The position numbers were made by a program, and so were the translations under genes. A DNA stretch of 64,000 bases. Origin: Paractinoplanes ovalisporus. GTDB taxonomy: Bacteria > Actinomycetota > Actinomycetes > Mycobacteriales > Micromonosporaceae. The stretch covers positions 62,001-126,000 of the forward strand of contig NZ_JAENHP010000027.1 of NCBI RefSeq assembly GCF_016834655.1. The letters are read 5' to 3'. Within the stretch, counting starts at the first letter, position 1; the number at the start of each line of letters is the position of its first letter. The notes under the pieces were generated by a model, which worked only from the letters and a program-made list of their open reading frames with translations, searched no databases and had not been told where the DNA came from. This document shows positions 54,412-62,631 of this stretch, in pieces.

Positions 54412-56295
54412 ATGGCGGCCGTGGGGGGTCGCACGTACGCTGTCCTGTCGCCCTTCGTCGGGGGCGACTACTACGGCACCATCATCGCGGGGGCGAACGA
54501 GGCGGCCGTGCGCGCCGGCGACCGCCTGCTCGCGTTGCAGACCCTCGACCCCGGCTCGTACAACGCCGACCGCAGTGGCGTGCCCGACTACCGGCGGCCG
54601 GTGGCGTGGGGCCACCTGGCCGGGGTGATCGTGCTGGCCGGCGCGGTCCACGAGTCGTACGCGCAGTCGTTGCGCTCGGCCCGGATCCCGGTGGTCACGG
54701 TCGGTCACTCGATGCAGGGGTGCTCGGCCGTGTTCGCCGACAACCGGTTCGGCGTACGGGCGGCGGTCAGTCACCTGATCGGCCACGGTCACGAGCGGAT
54801 CGCGTTCGCCGGGCATCTCGCCCACCACGACGTGCGGGAACGTCACGAGGGCTATGACAGCGCGCTGATGGAGCACGGCGTGGTCCCGCCGCACGACCTG
54901 CTCCTCGACACCGGCGACAACCACGAGGCGGGCGCCGAGGTGATCGCCGAGCAGCTGCTCGCGGCGGCCAAGCCGGCCACGGCCGTGGTCTGCGGCACCG
55001 ACCGCAACGCGATGGGCCTGATCCGCCGGCTGGCCGAGCTGGGCCGCACCGTCCCCGGGGACATCGCGGTGATCGGCTTCGACGACCTGGCCGGCGCCAC
55101 CTACATGCGGCCCAGCCTGTCCACCGTCCGGCAGCCCGCGGGCGAGATCGGCTCGGCCGCCGTCGGGCTGCTGGCCGACCTGGCCGACCAGCCCCGCATG
55201 CCGCGGACGGTGCGCCGCGTGCCGACCAGCTTCGTGCGCCGCGACTCCTGTGGCTGCCCGCCCAGCGGCCTGCCGGTCACCGAGGACCTGACCCGCTATC
55301 TGTTCGGACAGGTCTGCTATCTGCAGGAGACGTTGAACATCCAGCACGAGCTCGGCATCGACCTGCTCGGCGCGCACGACAACGACCCCCGCGAGCTGGG
55401 CTGGCTGAAACGCACCACCGCCCTCGCCGGCTGCCTCGCCCTGTGGCACGACGGTGTGGTGCCGGCCCTCGACACCGAACTGCGGATCGAGGGGGAGTAC
55501 CCGGCCGGCCACGACCTGATCGGCGCGACCATGCCGGTGAGCGAGTTCCCGCCGCCCCGGTTGTTCGAGCTGGCCGACGGCTCGGCCGGTCAGGCCGTCT
55601 TCGTCGTGCCGGTGCGCTCCTCCAGCCGTGACTGGGGTGTGCTGGCCGCGGTCGGTCAGATCCAGGAGAGCACCCCGCCCGGCAGCGAGATGATGAACCA
55701 GTCGGGCGCCCTGCTCGCCGCTTCCCTCGACCGCGGCGCGATGGTGGCCGCGCTGCGCGAACAGGAGGAACAGCTGCGCGACGCGGCCCTGCACGACCCG
55801 CTCACCGGCCTGCCCAACCGGGTGCTGCTGGCCGACCGGATGCGCCAGGCCGGGTTGCGGGTTCTGCGGCAGCCCGGTCACCGGTTCGCGGTGCTGCTGC
55901 TCGACCTCAACGGGTTCAAGGCGGTCAACGACTCGCTCGGGCACGCGGCCGGCGACGTGCTGCTCATCGAGGTGGCGCAGCGGCTGACCGGCCTGCTGCG
56001 CGAGTCGGACACCGTGGCCCGGCTCGGCGGTGACGAGTTCGTGGTGCTGCTCGACGGGCTGCCCGCCGACGGCACCGAGCGGCTGGTCAAGGAGACCATC
56101 GCCGCCCGGCTGACCGAGCCCTACGCCATCGACGGCGGCCGGGTCACGGTCGGTGTCAGCATCGGCGTGGCCCTCAGCAACGACAGCGCCGACCCCGACA
56201 CGCTGCTGCGCGAGGCCGACGCCGCGATGTACCGGGCCAAGCTCGCCTCTAAGGCAGGGTCCAGCTCTGGCTCGACGCTCCCGAGCACGCGCTGA
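54412..56295 (+). CDS. LacI-like sugar-binding domain fused to GGDEF
   Basis: These 627 residues start at ATG 54412. The N-terminal 290 residues are a LacI/periplasmic-binding-like domain (YAVLSPFVGGDYYGTIIAGANEAA; VIGFDDLAGATYMRPSLSTVRQP) with no DNA-binding helix-turn-helix before it and no signal peptide, so it works in the cytoplasm. A GAF-like middle part leads to a GGDEF domain with LGGDEF at 539-543. RESD five residues before it is an intact RxxD inhibitory site. A ligand could thus switch c-di-GMP synthesis directly. The stop overlaps the convergent lectin gene by 47 bp. It is probably co-transcribed with the phosphatase. Confidence 0.93.
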   Translation: MAAVGGRTYAVLSPFVGGDYYGTIIAGANEAAVRAGDRLLALQTLDPGSYNADRSGVPDYRRPVAWGHLAGVIVLAGAVHESYAQSLRSARIPVVTVGHSMQGCSAVFADNRFGVRAAVSHLIGHGHERIAFAGHLAHHDVRERHEGYDSALMEHGVVPPHDLLLDTGDNHEAGAEVIAEQLLAAAKPATAVVCGTDRNAMGLIRRLAELGRTVPGDIAVIGFDDLAGATYMRPSLSTVRQPAGEIGSAAVGLLADLADQPRMPRTVRRVPTSFVRRDSCGCPPSGLPVTEDLTRYLFGQVCYLQETLNIQHELGIDLLGAHDNDPRELGWLKRTTALAGCLALWHDGVVPALDTELRIEGEYPAGHDLIGATMPVSEFPPPRLFELADGSAGQAVFVVPVRSSSRDWGVLAAVGQIQESTPPGSEMMNQSGALLAASLDRGAMVAALREQEEQLRDAALHDPLTGLPNRVLLADRMRQAGLRVLRQPGHRFAVLLLDLNGFKAVNDSLGHAAGDVLLIEVAQRLTGLLRESDTVARLGGDEFVVLLDGLPADGTERLVKETIAARLTEPYAIDGGRVTVGVSIGVALSNDSADPDTLLREADAAMYRAKLASKAGSSSGSTLPSTR

Positions 56296-57154
56296 CCGTG
56301 GTGGTGGCGCCGGCCCGGCCCGGGTCGGTCAGGCAGCCGCCGCCGGACGAGTTGATCAGCGTGCCGCCGTCGCCGGCCCGCCACTGGGACGAGTCGCCGC
56401 CACCGCAGTCGGTGATCCGTACGGTGCCGTCACCGGTCGACTGCGCGCATTTGTCGTTCACCCGCAGCGTGCCGTCGGTGGCCAGGGTGAACGACTGGTA
56501 GGGCACCGACATGCAACCGGCGACGTTGACGGGACTGCCGTTCGAGCCGAACAGGCTGCCCAGAGCGAGGCAGCGGCCGCTGGAAGCGGTGATCGACCCG
56601 GTGCGGTCCGAGGCCGGCGGGGCCAGGGTCGGATCGGCGGTCGGCTCGCTGGGCGGGACCGACGCCGACGGCGGCTGGCTGGCCGGGACCAGCGGCTGCT
56701 GCGAGGTGCTGGGCGAAGCCGATGCGCTGGCCGAGGCACTCGCCGAGGCGCTGGCCGACGCGGTGGCACCCGGGCCGACGCTCTGCTGCTGGAGCGGGTC
56801 GAGCGGCGCCTGACCGGGCGCGGCGGGCAGGGCCGCGCCGGGCTGGGGGAGCCCCGGGTCGGCGGCCGGCCCGAAGATCAGCCAGCCGACCAGGCCGATG
56901 GCGAGCGCGGCGCCGCCGACGTAGATGCCGGCCCGGGTCAGCGGGTGCAGGGTCAGACGCGGCTTCTTCGGCTCGGCCGGGGGCTCGTCCTCGACGGCCG
57001 GCTGGATCAGCGTGTCGGCCTCCTCGCCCGGCGGGTCGCCCGGCTCCGGCCACGTCTCGGCGGTCTCGTCGGCCGGGCGCTCGGCCTCGGCCACGGCCTT
57101 CACGTAAGGGCGCACCAGCACCGGATCTTCGCGACTCGCGCCGTTCTCCGCCAT
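56249..57154 (-). CDS. Membrane-anchored ricin-B-type lectin protein
   Basis: I chose ATG 57154, which has GGGGAG upstream, giving 301 residues. An acidic cytoplasmic start and one helix (GIYVGGAALAIGLVGWLIFG) lead to a linker of Ser/Ala and Pro repeats (ASASASASAS) and a C-terminal beta-trefoil: GRCLALGS, QSFTLATDG, RVNDKCAQ, SQWRAGDG, GGCLTDPG and SQSWTLP. The QxW/QxF pattern marks a CBM13/ricin-B fold, which binds sugars. It likely binds wall or environmental glycans. The 3' end overlaps the GGDEF-chimera gene. Confidence 0.88.
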   Translation of the reverse strand: MAENGASREDPVLVRPYVKAVAEAERPADETAETWPEPGDPPGEEADTLIQPAVEDEPPAEPKKPRLTLHPLTRAGIYVGGAALAIGLVGWLIFGPAADPGLPQPGAALPAAPGQAPLDPLQQQSVGPGATASASASASASASASASPSTSQQPLVPASQPPSASVPPSEPTADPTLAPPASDRTGSITASSGRCLALGSLFGSNGSPVNVAGCMSVPYQSFTLATDGTLRVNDKCAQSTGDGTVRITDCGGGDSSQWRAGDGGTLINSSGGGCLTDPGRAGATTTVSACSGASSQSWTLP

Positions 57155-57294
57155 ACCCACTCCCCGAGCCCGAGATCCACCATGGACCGGTAGCAGAACA
57201 TACGCCATATCGGGCCGGATCGATCACCCCATTCCGGACTTTAACCGTACGTATTGGTCTGATCATTTCTTGGTGAGTGGCGTATGGTGCCCGG

Positions 57295-58464
57295 ATGCCG
57301 CCGACCCCTCGGATGGCGTGGCTCGACGCGCTGCGGGCCGTGGCCGTGCTCCTCGTCCTCTATGCGCACGCGAGCCGCTACGTGCTCACCGACGTTCGCG
57401 CGGTGACGGCCGAGTGGCTGCACGCCGGTCCGGCCGGGGTCATGCTGTTTTTCCTGGTCAGCGGCTACATCATCCCGGCCTCGCTGGAGCGGCACGGCAA
57501 CCTGCGCCGGTTCTGGATCGGCCGGGCGGGCCGGCTGCTCCCGCTCTATGCGGTGGTCACCGTCGCCGTCGTGCTGCTCGGCTTCTACCGTCCGGCCGAT
57601 CCGGCGACGGCCGCGGTGGCCCACGCGACCATGGTTCCGTTCCTGCTCGGTGAGCCGTTGGCGACGCCGGTGTTCTGGACGCTCGCCTTCGAGATGGTGT
57701 TCTATCTGCTGGTCACGGCCTTGTTCGCCGTACGGCTCCAGCGCGCCGACGCGGTCATGGCCGTGCTGCTGACGATCTGCGCGGTGCTGACCGCCCCGCT
57801 GGCTCCGAACGCGGTGCGCACGCCGTACGCCGCACTGGTGCTCGTGGCCGGGCTGGCGCTCGTGCTGAGCGGGCGCCGGTGGGCGGTGACCGCGGGTGGC
57901 CTGACCCTGGGCGGGCTGGCGCTGACCCTGGTGATCGCGGGCGGCCAACCCGCGCACGCCTGGGACGGTCTGCTGGTGGTGGCCGTGATGTTCGCCGGCA
58001 CCACGATCTATCGCGCCGACACCGGGCAGACCGGGTGGTGGACGGTGGCCGTGGTGGCACCCGTCGTGGCGGCCGGGCTGCTGGCCAACTGGTTCGCCGA
58101 ACTCGTGTCGCTCGACGCTCTGACCCCACGCTACATGGCCCGGTCGGTCATCACGCTGCTGGTGTTCGCGGGGGCGTTCGCCGTGGGCATGCTGACCCGC
58201 CGGTGGCGTACGCCGTCGTGGCTGGCGACCCTCGGAGTGATCAGCTACTCCGTCTACCTCACCCACTACCTGCTGTTGCTCGTGATGCGGCCACTGCTCG
58301 TGCATGACGCGCTCGTCATCGCGTACGGGGGAACGGTTTTGATCGTCTCGTGGGTGACGCACCGTTATGTCGAGCTGCCCGGTCAGAGGTGGGCGCGCCG
58401 AATGTCGGACGTATGGGATGAACCGGGCCGGGTACAGCAGACCCATGCACCGGTACGGGGATGA
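57295..58464 (+). CDS. OafA/acyltransferase-3 family membrane protein
   Basis: The start is ATG 57295 (a GTG at 57277 is the alternative); the product has about 389 residues. About ten membrane helices match acyltransferase family 3: MAWLDALRAVAVLLVLYAHASRY with the active-site His in the first segment, then GVMLFFLVSGYIIPASLER and GRLLPLY. They add acetyl or other acyl groups to surface sugars or lipids. The stop overlaps the next gene's start by 20 bp. It might act on the glycans of this cell, but no direct link is seen. Confidence 0.92.
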   Translation: MPPTPRMAWLDALRAVAVLLVLYAHASRYVLTDVRAVTAEWLHAGPAGVMLFFLVSGYIIPASLERHGNLRRFWIGRAGRLLPLYAVVTVAVVLLGFYRPADPATAAVAHATMVPFLLGEPLATPVFWTLAFEMVFYLLVTALFAVRLQRADAVMAVLLTICAVLTAPLAPNAVRTPYAALVLVAGLALVLSGRRWAVTAGGLTLGGLALTLVIAGGQPAHAWDGLLVVAVMFAGTTIYRADTGQTGWWTVAVVAPVVAAGLLANWFAELVSLDALTPRYMARSVITLLVFAGAFAVGMLTRRWRTPSWLATLGVISYSVYLTHYLLLLVMRPLLVHDALVIAYGGTVLIVSWVTHRYVELPGQRWARRMSDVWDEPGRVQQTHAPVRG

Positions 58465-59953
58465 GGTGGCGGCGATCGCCCGGCCCCTGCACGACGAGGG
58501 GGACCTGGACGTCCTGATCGACCGGGTGGGCGACGCCCGCGTCGTGATGATCGGCGAGGCCAGCCACGGGACGCACGAGTACTACACGTGGCGGGCGGCT
58601 CTGACCCGGCGCCTGATCGCCGAGCGTGGCTTCTCGTTCGTGGCGGTCGAGGGCGACTGGCCCGACTGCGAACGGGTCAACGCGGCCGTCCGCGGGGGAG
58701 ACGCCACTCCGATGGAGGCGCTGGTCGGTTATGAGCGCTGGCCGACCTGGATGTGGGCCAACGAGGAGGTCGTCGACTTCGCCGAGTGGTTGCGCTCCTA
58801 CAACGCCGCTTTGCCCGCCGACGCTTCGCGTCGCGCTTCCGGATCTGGCTCCTCCGCCTTCACCGTCTCCTCTTCCCTTTCTCCAACCTCCTCTTCCGCG
58901 ACTTCCCTTTCCCCAACTTCCTCTTCCGCGACTTCCCTTTCCCCAACTTCCTCTTCCGCGACTTCCCTTTCCCCAACTTCCTCTTCCGCGACTTTCCTTT
59001 CTCCAACTTCCTCTTCCGCGCCTTCCCCTTCCACTACTTCCTCCTCCACCTCCTTCCGCGCGGACAAATCCGACAAAATTGGATTTCATGGGCTCGACGT
59101 CTATTCGATGTGGGAGTCGTTGCGCGAAGTGCTCGTGTGGCTGCGCGAGAACGACCCCGACCAGGTCGAGCCGGCGCTGCACGCGTATCACTGCCTGGCC
59201 TCGTACTCGGAGGACCCGCAGTCGTACGCGTGGGCGACCAAGTTCCTGCGGGCGAGTTGCGAGGACGACGTCGTACGGATGCTGATCGACCTGCGCGGAC
59301 GTGACCTCGCGGTGTGGCAGAACGCCGAGGTCGTGGCGGGCGCCGAGCACTACTACCGGGCGATGGTCCACGGCGGCCCGCACTCGTGGAACGTGCGCGA
59401 CCGGCACATGGACGCGACGCTGGCCCGGCTGCTCGACCACTACGGCGAGGGCTCGAAGGCCGTGGTGTGGGCGCACAACACCCACGTCGGCGACGCGAAC
59501 GCGACCGACCAGGCGACGCTGGGCGAGGTGACGATCGGGTCGCTGGCCCGCGAACGGTTCGGCGCCGACCAGGTGGTGCTGGTCGGCCTCGGCAGTCATC
59601 GCGGCTCGGTGATCGCCGGCCGGACGTGGGGCGCGCCGATGGCCGAGTTGCGGGTGCCGCCCGGGCGGCCCGGTTCGCTCGAGGACATCCTGCATGCGAC
59701 CGCCCCGAAGCAGGCGTTGTTCGTTTTCCCGCCGCTCGCCGAGCGTCCCGACCTGCTGGTCGACGAGGTCGCGCACCGGGCGATCGGCGTCGTCTACCGG
59801 CCCGAGCAGGAGCGGTTGGGCAACTACGTGCCGTCGGTGCTGGGCGACCGGTACGACGCGTTCCTCTGGTTCGACGAAACACGCGCGCTGCGGCCGTTGC
59901 ATCCGCTGCACATCGACACGCACGAGTTCGAGACGTACCCGACCGGCGTCTGA
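58445..59953 (+). CDS. Erythromycin esterase-family protein with inserted repeat loop
   Basis: The start is ATG 58445; the product has 502 residues. The family motifs are intact: MIGEASHGTHEYYTWR (catalytic His), VAVEGDWPDCERVN, KIGFHGLDVYSMWESL, VVWAHNTHVGDA and NYVPSVLGDRYDAFLWFDE. Family members open macrolide lactones or act on other small substrates; resistance cannot be assumed. Between LRSYNAALP (residue 120) and GFHGLD (211) relatives have under ten residues. Here about 80 residues of SLSPTSSSAT repeats are inserted (residues 127-208). The frame is kept. The acyltransferase gene overlaps upstream. The gene ends at the edge of the long repeat field. Confidence 0.93.
   Translation: MHRYGDEVAAIARPLHDEGDLDVLIDRVGDARVVMIGEASHGTHEYYTWRAALTRRLIAERGFSFVAVEGDWPDCERVNAAVRGGDATPMEALVGYERWPTWMWANEEVVDFAEWLRSYNAALPADASRRASGSGSSAFTVSSSLSPTSSSATSLSPTSSSATSLSPTSSSATSLSPTSSSATFLSPTSSSAPSPSTTSSSTSFRADKSDKIGFHGLDVYSMWESLREVLVWLRENDPDQVEPALHAYHCLASYSEDPQSYAWATKFLRASCEDDVVRMLIDLRGRDLAVWQNAEVVAGAEHYYRAMVHGGPHSWNVRDRHMDATLARLLDHYGEGSKAVVWAHNTHVGDANATDQATLGEVTIGSLARERFGADQVVLVGLGSHRGSVIAGRTWGAPMAELRVPPGRPGSLEDILHATAPKQALFVFPPLAERPDLLVDEVAHRAIGVVYRPEQERLGNYVPSVLGDRYDAFLWFDETRALRPLHPLHIDTHEFETYPTGV
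58874..59023. repeat. Five 30-bp repeats inside the erythromycin esterase-family gene
   Basis: Five units of 30 bp, beginning TCCCTTTCTCCAACCTCC, encode SLSPTSSSAT and are nearly identical. The coding strand is almost entirely C and T over this run. Confidence 0.95.
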
Positions 59954-60600
59954 ATCTCGCTCATCCACATCCTGCTGCGCGTTCGCTCGTTCGCTCGTTC
60001 GCTCGTTCGCTCGTTCGCTCGTTCGCGTTCGCTCGTTCGCGCCGCGCAGGTTGACGTAGAGCTGGCCGTCGGGGAAGCGGCGTTCGCTCGTCCGCTCGTC
60101 CAGTTGGCCTGCGTTCGCTCGTCCGCGCGTCCAGCCGGTCTGCGTGCTTGCTGGTTTGCACGTTTGCTCGTTCGCGTGTCCAGCTGGCCTGCGTGCTTGC
60201 GCGTTTGCGCGTTTGCGCGTTCGCGTGTCCAGCTGGCCTGCGCGTTCGCTCGTCCGCGCGTCCAGCCGGTCTGCGTGCTTGCTGGTTTGCGCGTTTACTC
60301 GTTCGCGCGTCCAGCTGGCCTGCGCGTTTGGTCGTTTGCGCGTTTGCTCGTTCGCGCGCTCAGGCGGTCTGCGCGTTCGCGCGTTCGCTCGTTTGGGCGT
60401 TCGCGCGTCCAGCCGGTCTGCGCGTTCGCTGGTTTGCGCGTTGCGCGTTCGCGCGTCCAGCTGGTCTGCGTACTTGCTGGTTTGCGCGTTTGCGCGTCCA
60501 GCCGGTCTGCGCGTTTGGTCGTTTGCACGCTTGCTCGTTCGCGCGTTCGGCTCTCTGCGCGTTTAGCTGCTCGCTCGCTTGGTCGGTCTTCCATGCTGAT
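59954..60600. repeat. Non-coding repeat field (8-bp units, then a dispersed CCAGCYGGYCTGCG core)
   Basis: After the esterase-family stop, five perfect 8-bp TTCGCTCG units (59982-60021) lead into a 500-bp stretch. There, about ten copies of a core close to CGTCCAGCYGGYCTGCG are spaced irregularly by CGTTTGCGCGTTTGCTCG-type filler. Long frames are open across it, but they encode only repetitive Arg/Ala/Val/Leu text without a start signal, so I call no gene here apart from a 14-codon fossil at 60040. Confidence 0.85.
60040..60082 (-). pseudogene. Fossil of an NB-ARC/AfsR-type regulator (14 codons)
   Basis: On the minus strand these 43 bp read RRFPDGQLYVNLRG, a hallmark segment that follows the P-loop in SARP/AfsR-like NB-ARC regulators. 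Repeat sequence starts directly on both sides, and no other part of such a gene is present. It looks like a fragment left by decay or captured by repeat growth. Confidence 0.7.
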
Positions 60601-60603
60601 CGC

Positions 60604-60651
60604 TTGACAAGCTTGGGTGCGGGCGTATTCTCAACCTATCAGTTTATAAAC
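60604..60651 (+). promoter_or_regulatory. Promoter and palindromic operator of the ArsR-SRPBCC operon
   Basis: TTGACA (60604-60609) is followed after 16 bp by TATTCT (60626-60631). A perfect 10-bp palindrome, GTTTATAAAC (60642-60651), sits just after the expected start of transcription and 12 bp before the ATG. This is a good place for ArsR autorepression. Confidence 0.7.
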
Positions 60652-60663
60652 CAGGTGGTTGTC

Positions 60664-61005
60664 ATGCAGGATTCGATCGACGGTGTCTTCGCTGCTCTCG
60701 CCGACCCGACCCGGCGCGCGATCCTCGATCGCCTCGCCTCGGGCGACGCGACTGCGGGCGAGCTCGCCGCCGGCTTCCCCATCAGCGCCCAGGCCGTCTC
60801 CAAACACCTGAACGTGCTCGAGGCGGCGGGCCTGATCGTCCGCACCCGTGAGGCGCAGCGGCGCTGGTGCCGCATCGTGCCGGCGCAGGTGCGCGCGGTC
60901 TCCGTGTGGGCCGAGCAATACCGGCGGCTGTGGGAGGAGCGGTACGACGCACTCGACGACTACCTGGGCCGGCTCCAGGAAACCCCGACCGAGGAGGACC
61001 AGTGA
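60664..61005 (+). CDS. ArsR-family winged-helix repressor
   Basis: The start is ATG 60664; the product has 113 residues. The fold is clear: IDGVFAALADPTRRAILDRLASGDATAGELAAGFPISAQAVSKHLNVLEAAGLI in outline. The metal-binding ELCVCDL motif of arsenic sensors is absent, so it is of the non-metal kind that often pairs with SRPBCC genes (SdpR-like). It overlaps the SRPBCC gene by GTGA. The palindrome before its ATG is probably its own operator. Confidence 0.93.
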   Translation: MQDSIDGVFAALADPTRRAILDRLASGDATAGELAAGFPISAQAVSKHLNVLEAAGLIVRTREAQRRWCRIVPAQVRAVSVWAEQYRRLWEERYDALDDYLGRLQETPTEEDQ

Positions 61006-61460
61006 CCATCAACGTCCAGACCCCGACCGACACCACCCTCGTCATGAGCCGCACGTTCGCCGCGCCGCGCGACCTCGTGTTCGCCTGCCACACCCAGCCC
61101 GAGCACCTCCGTCACTGGTGGGGCCGGGGCAACCCGCTCGACGTCGAGATCGACTTCCGGGTCGGCGGCAAGTGGCGCTTCGTCGAGCACGCGGACGGCC
61201 AGGAGCACGCGTTCCGGGGCGAGATCAAGGCGATCGACGCGCCGAACAGCTTCTCGTGGACGTTCGAATACGAGCCGATGGCCGGCCACATCCTCACCGA
61301 GCAGTACGTGTTCACCGAGGAGGGCGGCAAGACCACGGTCACGTCGTCGTCCACGTTCGACAGCAAGGAAGACCGCGACGGCATGATCCAGTCCGGCATG
61401 GAGGCCGGCGCCGAACAGTCCTACGCGGCCCTGGACGACTACCTCGCCAAGCTGGCTTGA
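61002..61460 (+). CDS. SRPBCC (AHSA1-like) protein
   Basis: The start is GTG 61002, overlapping the ArsR stop (GTGA), with GAGGAGG just upstream; the product has 152 residues. MSRTFAAPRDLVFACHTQPEHLRHWWG begins the START-like fold in outline, and VDFRVGGKWRF-type and SFSWTFEYEPM strands follow. Its hydrophobic pocket can bind a small ligand; AHSA1 relatives may also assist Hsp90. The role is unknown. A perfect hairpin follows 34 bp after the stop. Confidence 0.93.
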   Translation: MTINVQTPTDTTLVMSRTFAAPRDLVFACHTQPEHLRHWWGRGNPLDVEIDFRVGGKWRFVEHADGQEHAFRGEIKAIDAPNSFSWTFEYEPMAGHILTEQYVFTEEGGKTTVTSSSTFDSKEDRDGMIQSGMEAGAEQSYAALDDYLAKLA

Positions 61461-61493
61461 GAAGCCCGCCGGTGACCTGAGGCGCCCCGCCGG

Positions 61494-61520
61494 TGAGCGG
61501 CCGCGTTGTGCGGCCGCTCA
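61494..61520 (+). terminator. Perfect 11-bp hairpin after the SRPBCC gene
   Basis: TGAGCGGCCGC pairs exactly with GCGGCCGCTCA around GTTGT, 34 bp past the stop. There is no T-run. Confidence 0.8.
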
Positions 61521-61612
61521 TCGACGTCGTAACTCGTTGCGGCTGCTCGCTTTTCCGTCGCATTGCTGCCGCTCACCTCGCAGTTGCGGCTTCGCTTCCC
61601 GTCGCGTTGCTG

Positions 61613-61894
61613 CCGCTCGCGTCGCTGTCACACTGTTGTGACTGTTGCAGTTTGACGCGCCGATGTTTGCCTTGATGTCACATTGGTGCGGCTGTTTGCG
61701 TCGCGTCGGGTCGCGTCGCGTCGGGTCGCGTCGCTTCGGGTCGGGCCGCTTCGGGTCGCGTCGGGTCGCGACGGGTCGCGTCGCGTCGGGTCGCGTCGCG
61801 TCGGGGTCGGGCCGCGTCGGGTCGGGCCGCGTCGGGTCGGGCCGCGTCGGGTCGCGTCGCAGCCGCTCGCGCTGCCGTCACACCGTTGCGACTG
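61613..61894. repeat. GTCGC/GGGTC repeat block between two 32-bp direct repeats
   Basis: A block of (GTCGCGTCGG)-like repeats (about 61697-61860) lies between two copies of a 32-bp sequence starting CCGCTCGC (61613-61644 and 61863-61894; 27 of 32 bases alike). The rest of the gap 61461-61906 holds the SRPBCC terminator and looser repeats of GTTGCTGCCGCTC. No gene is supported. Confidence 0.85.
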
Positions 61895-61906
61895 GTCGCA
61901 TGACTG

Positions 61907-62320
61907 TCAGGTGGCTCGGATCAGCGCCACCACGGGGATTGTCCGGGTGACCTTGGCCTGGTAGTCGTCCCAGCCCGGGTTGTCGGCCACCGCCCGCTGC
62001 CAGGCCTCGTCGCGCTCGTCGGCGGGCAAGGGTTCGGCGAGGGCTTCGTACGTGTGGGAACCGGTTTCGATCGTCACCCGCGGATTCGCCCGCACATTGT
62101 GGAACCAGTCCGGGTTGCCCGGAGCGCCACCGGCCGAGGCGATGACCAGAATGCGGTCGGGCCCGTCCCGCAGGAAACCCAGCGGCGTGGTGTGCGCGGC
62201 GCCGGAGCGGGCGCCCCGGGTCGTGAGAAGGATGAGTTCGCTGCCCTCGAACATGCCGCCCACACGGCCCTGATTGGCTCGGAACTCGTCGATGATCTGC
62301 TGGTTGAAAGGGTTGGGCAT
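61907..62320 (-). CDS. Ddn-like F420-dependent nitroreductase-family protein
   Basis: I chose ATG 62320 (AGAGAG upstream), giving 137 residues; longer readings upstream look non-coding. MFEGSELILLTTRGARSGAAHTTPLG and ILVIASAGGAPGNPDWFHNVRANPRVTIET match the deazaflavin-dependent nitroreductase family typified by Ddn. These proteins use reduced coenzyme F420 to reduce quinones or other substrates at the membrane. F420 use fits an actinomycete host. The start faces away from a 311-bp gap. Confidence 0.9.
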   Translation of the reverse strand: MPNPFNQQIIDEFRANQGRVGGMFEGSELILLTTRGARSGAAHTTPLGFLRDGPDRILVIASAGGAPGNPDWFHNVRANPRVTIETGSHTYEALAEPLPADERDEAWQRAVADNPGWDDYQAKVTRTIPVVALIRAT

Positions 62321-62631
62321 TCGGTCGCTCTCTGCTTGTCGTGTCTGCTGAAGGCGTCGTGCGGCAGCGCGTCCCGTTGACGGCGCTGCGCTCTTGAAGG
62401 CACCGCACCACTGGGGGCGTGCCTTGACGGCGGAAGCAGAAAGCAGAGGCGGGCCGCGAGCCCGGCCGCGGGTCAAACGACGGCCGGGTGCCCCACTCGG
62501 TAATGGCCCATGGCCGACCCGGCAGTCACGCCCGACACGATAACCACCGAACTCGTCATCTCGCCACCAGGGTGGTGTTGGTCCTCCGGGCGCCTCGCGG
62601 ATTTTCGCGCGAGCGCGGCTACGGTGACCGG
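62321..62631. other. Divergent gap between the Ddn-like and MazF-like genes
   Basis: No gene is supported. The gap carries one 7-bp inverted repeat, AAGGCAC (62397) with GTGCCTT (62419), and should hold promoters for both flanking genes. I see no other structure. Confidence 0.5.

Noticed and set aside
58445-59953. Direct call of macrolide resistance
   Set aside because: The family includes many proteins with no antibiotic activity, and this copy has an inserted loop; only the family name is supported.
59982-60590. Possible CRISPR array
   Set aside because: Spacing is uneven, filler is itself repetitive and no cas gene is present.
60104-60607. Open frames encoding Arg/Val/Ala repeats in the repeat field
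   Set aside because: All three plus frames are open and repetitive, and none has a start signal. The sequence is explained by the repeat.
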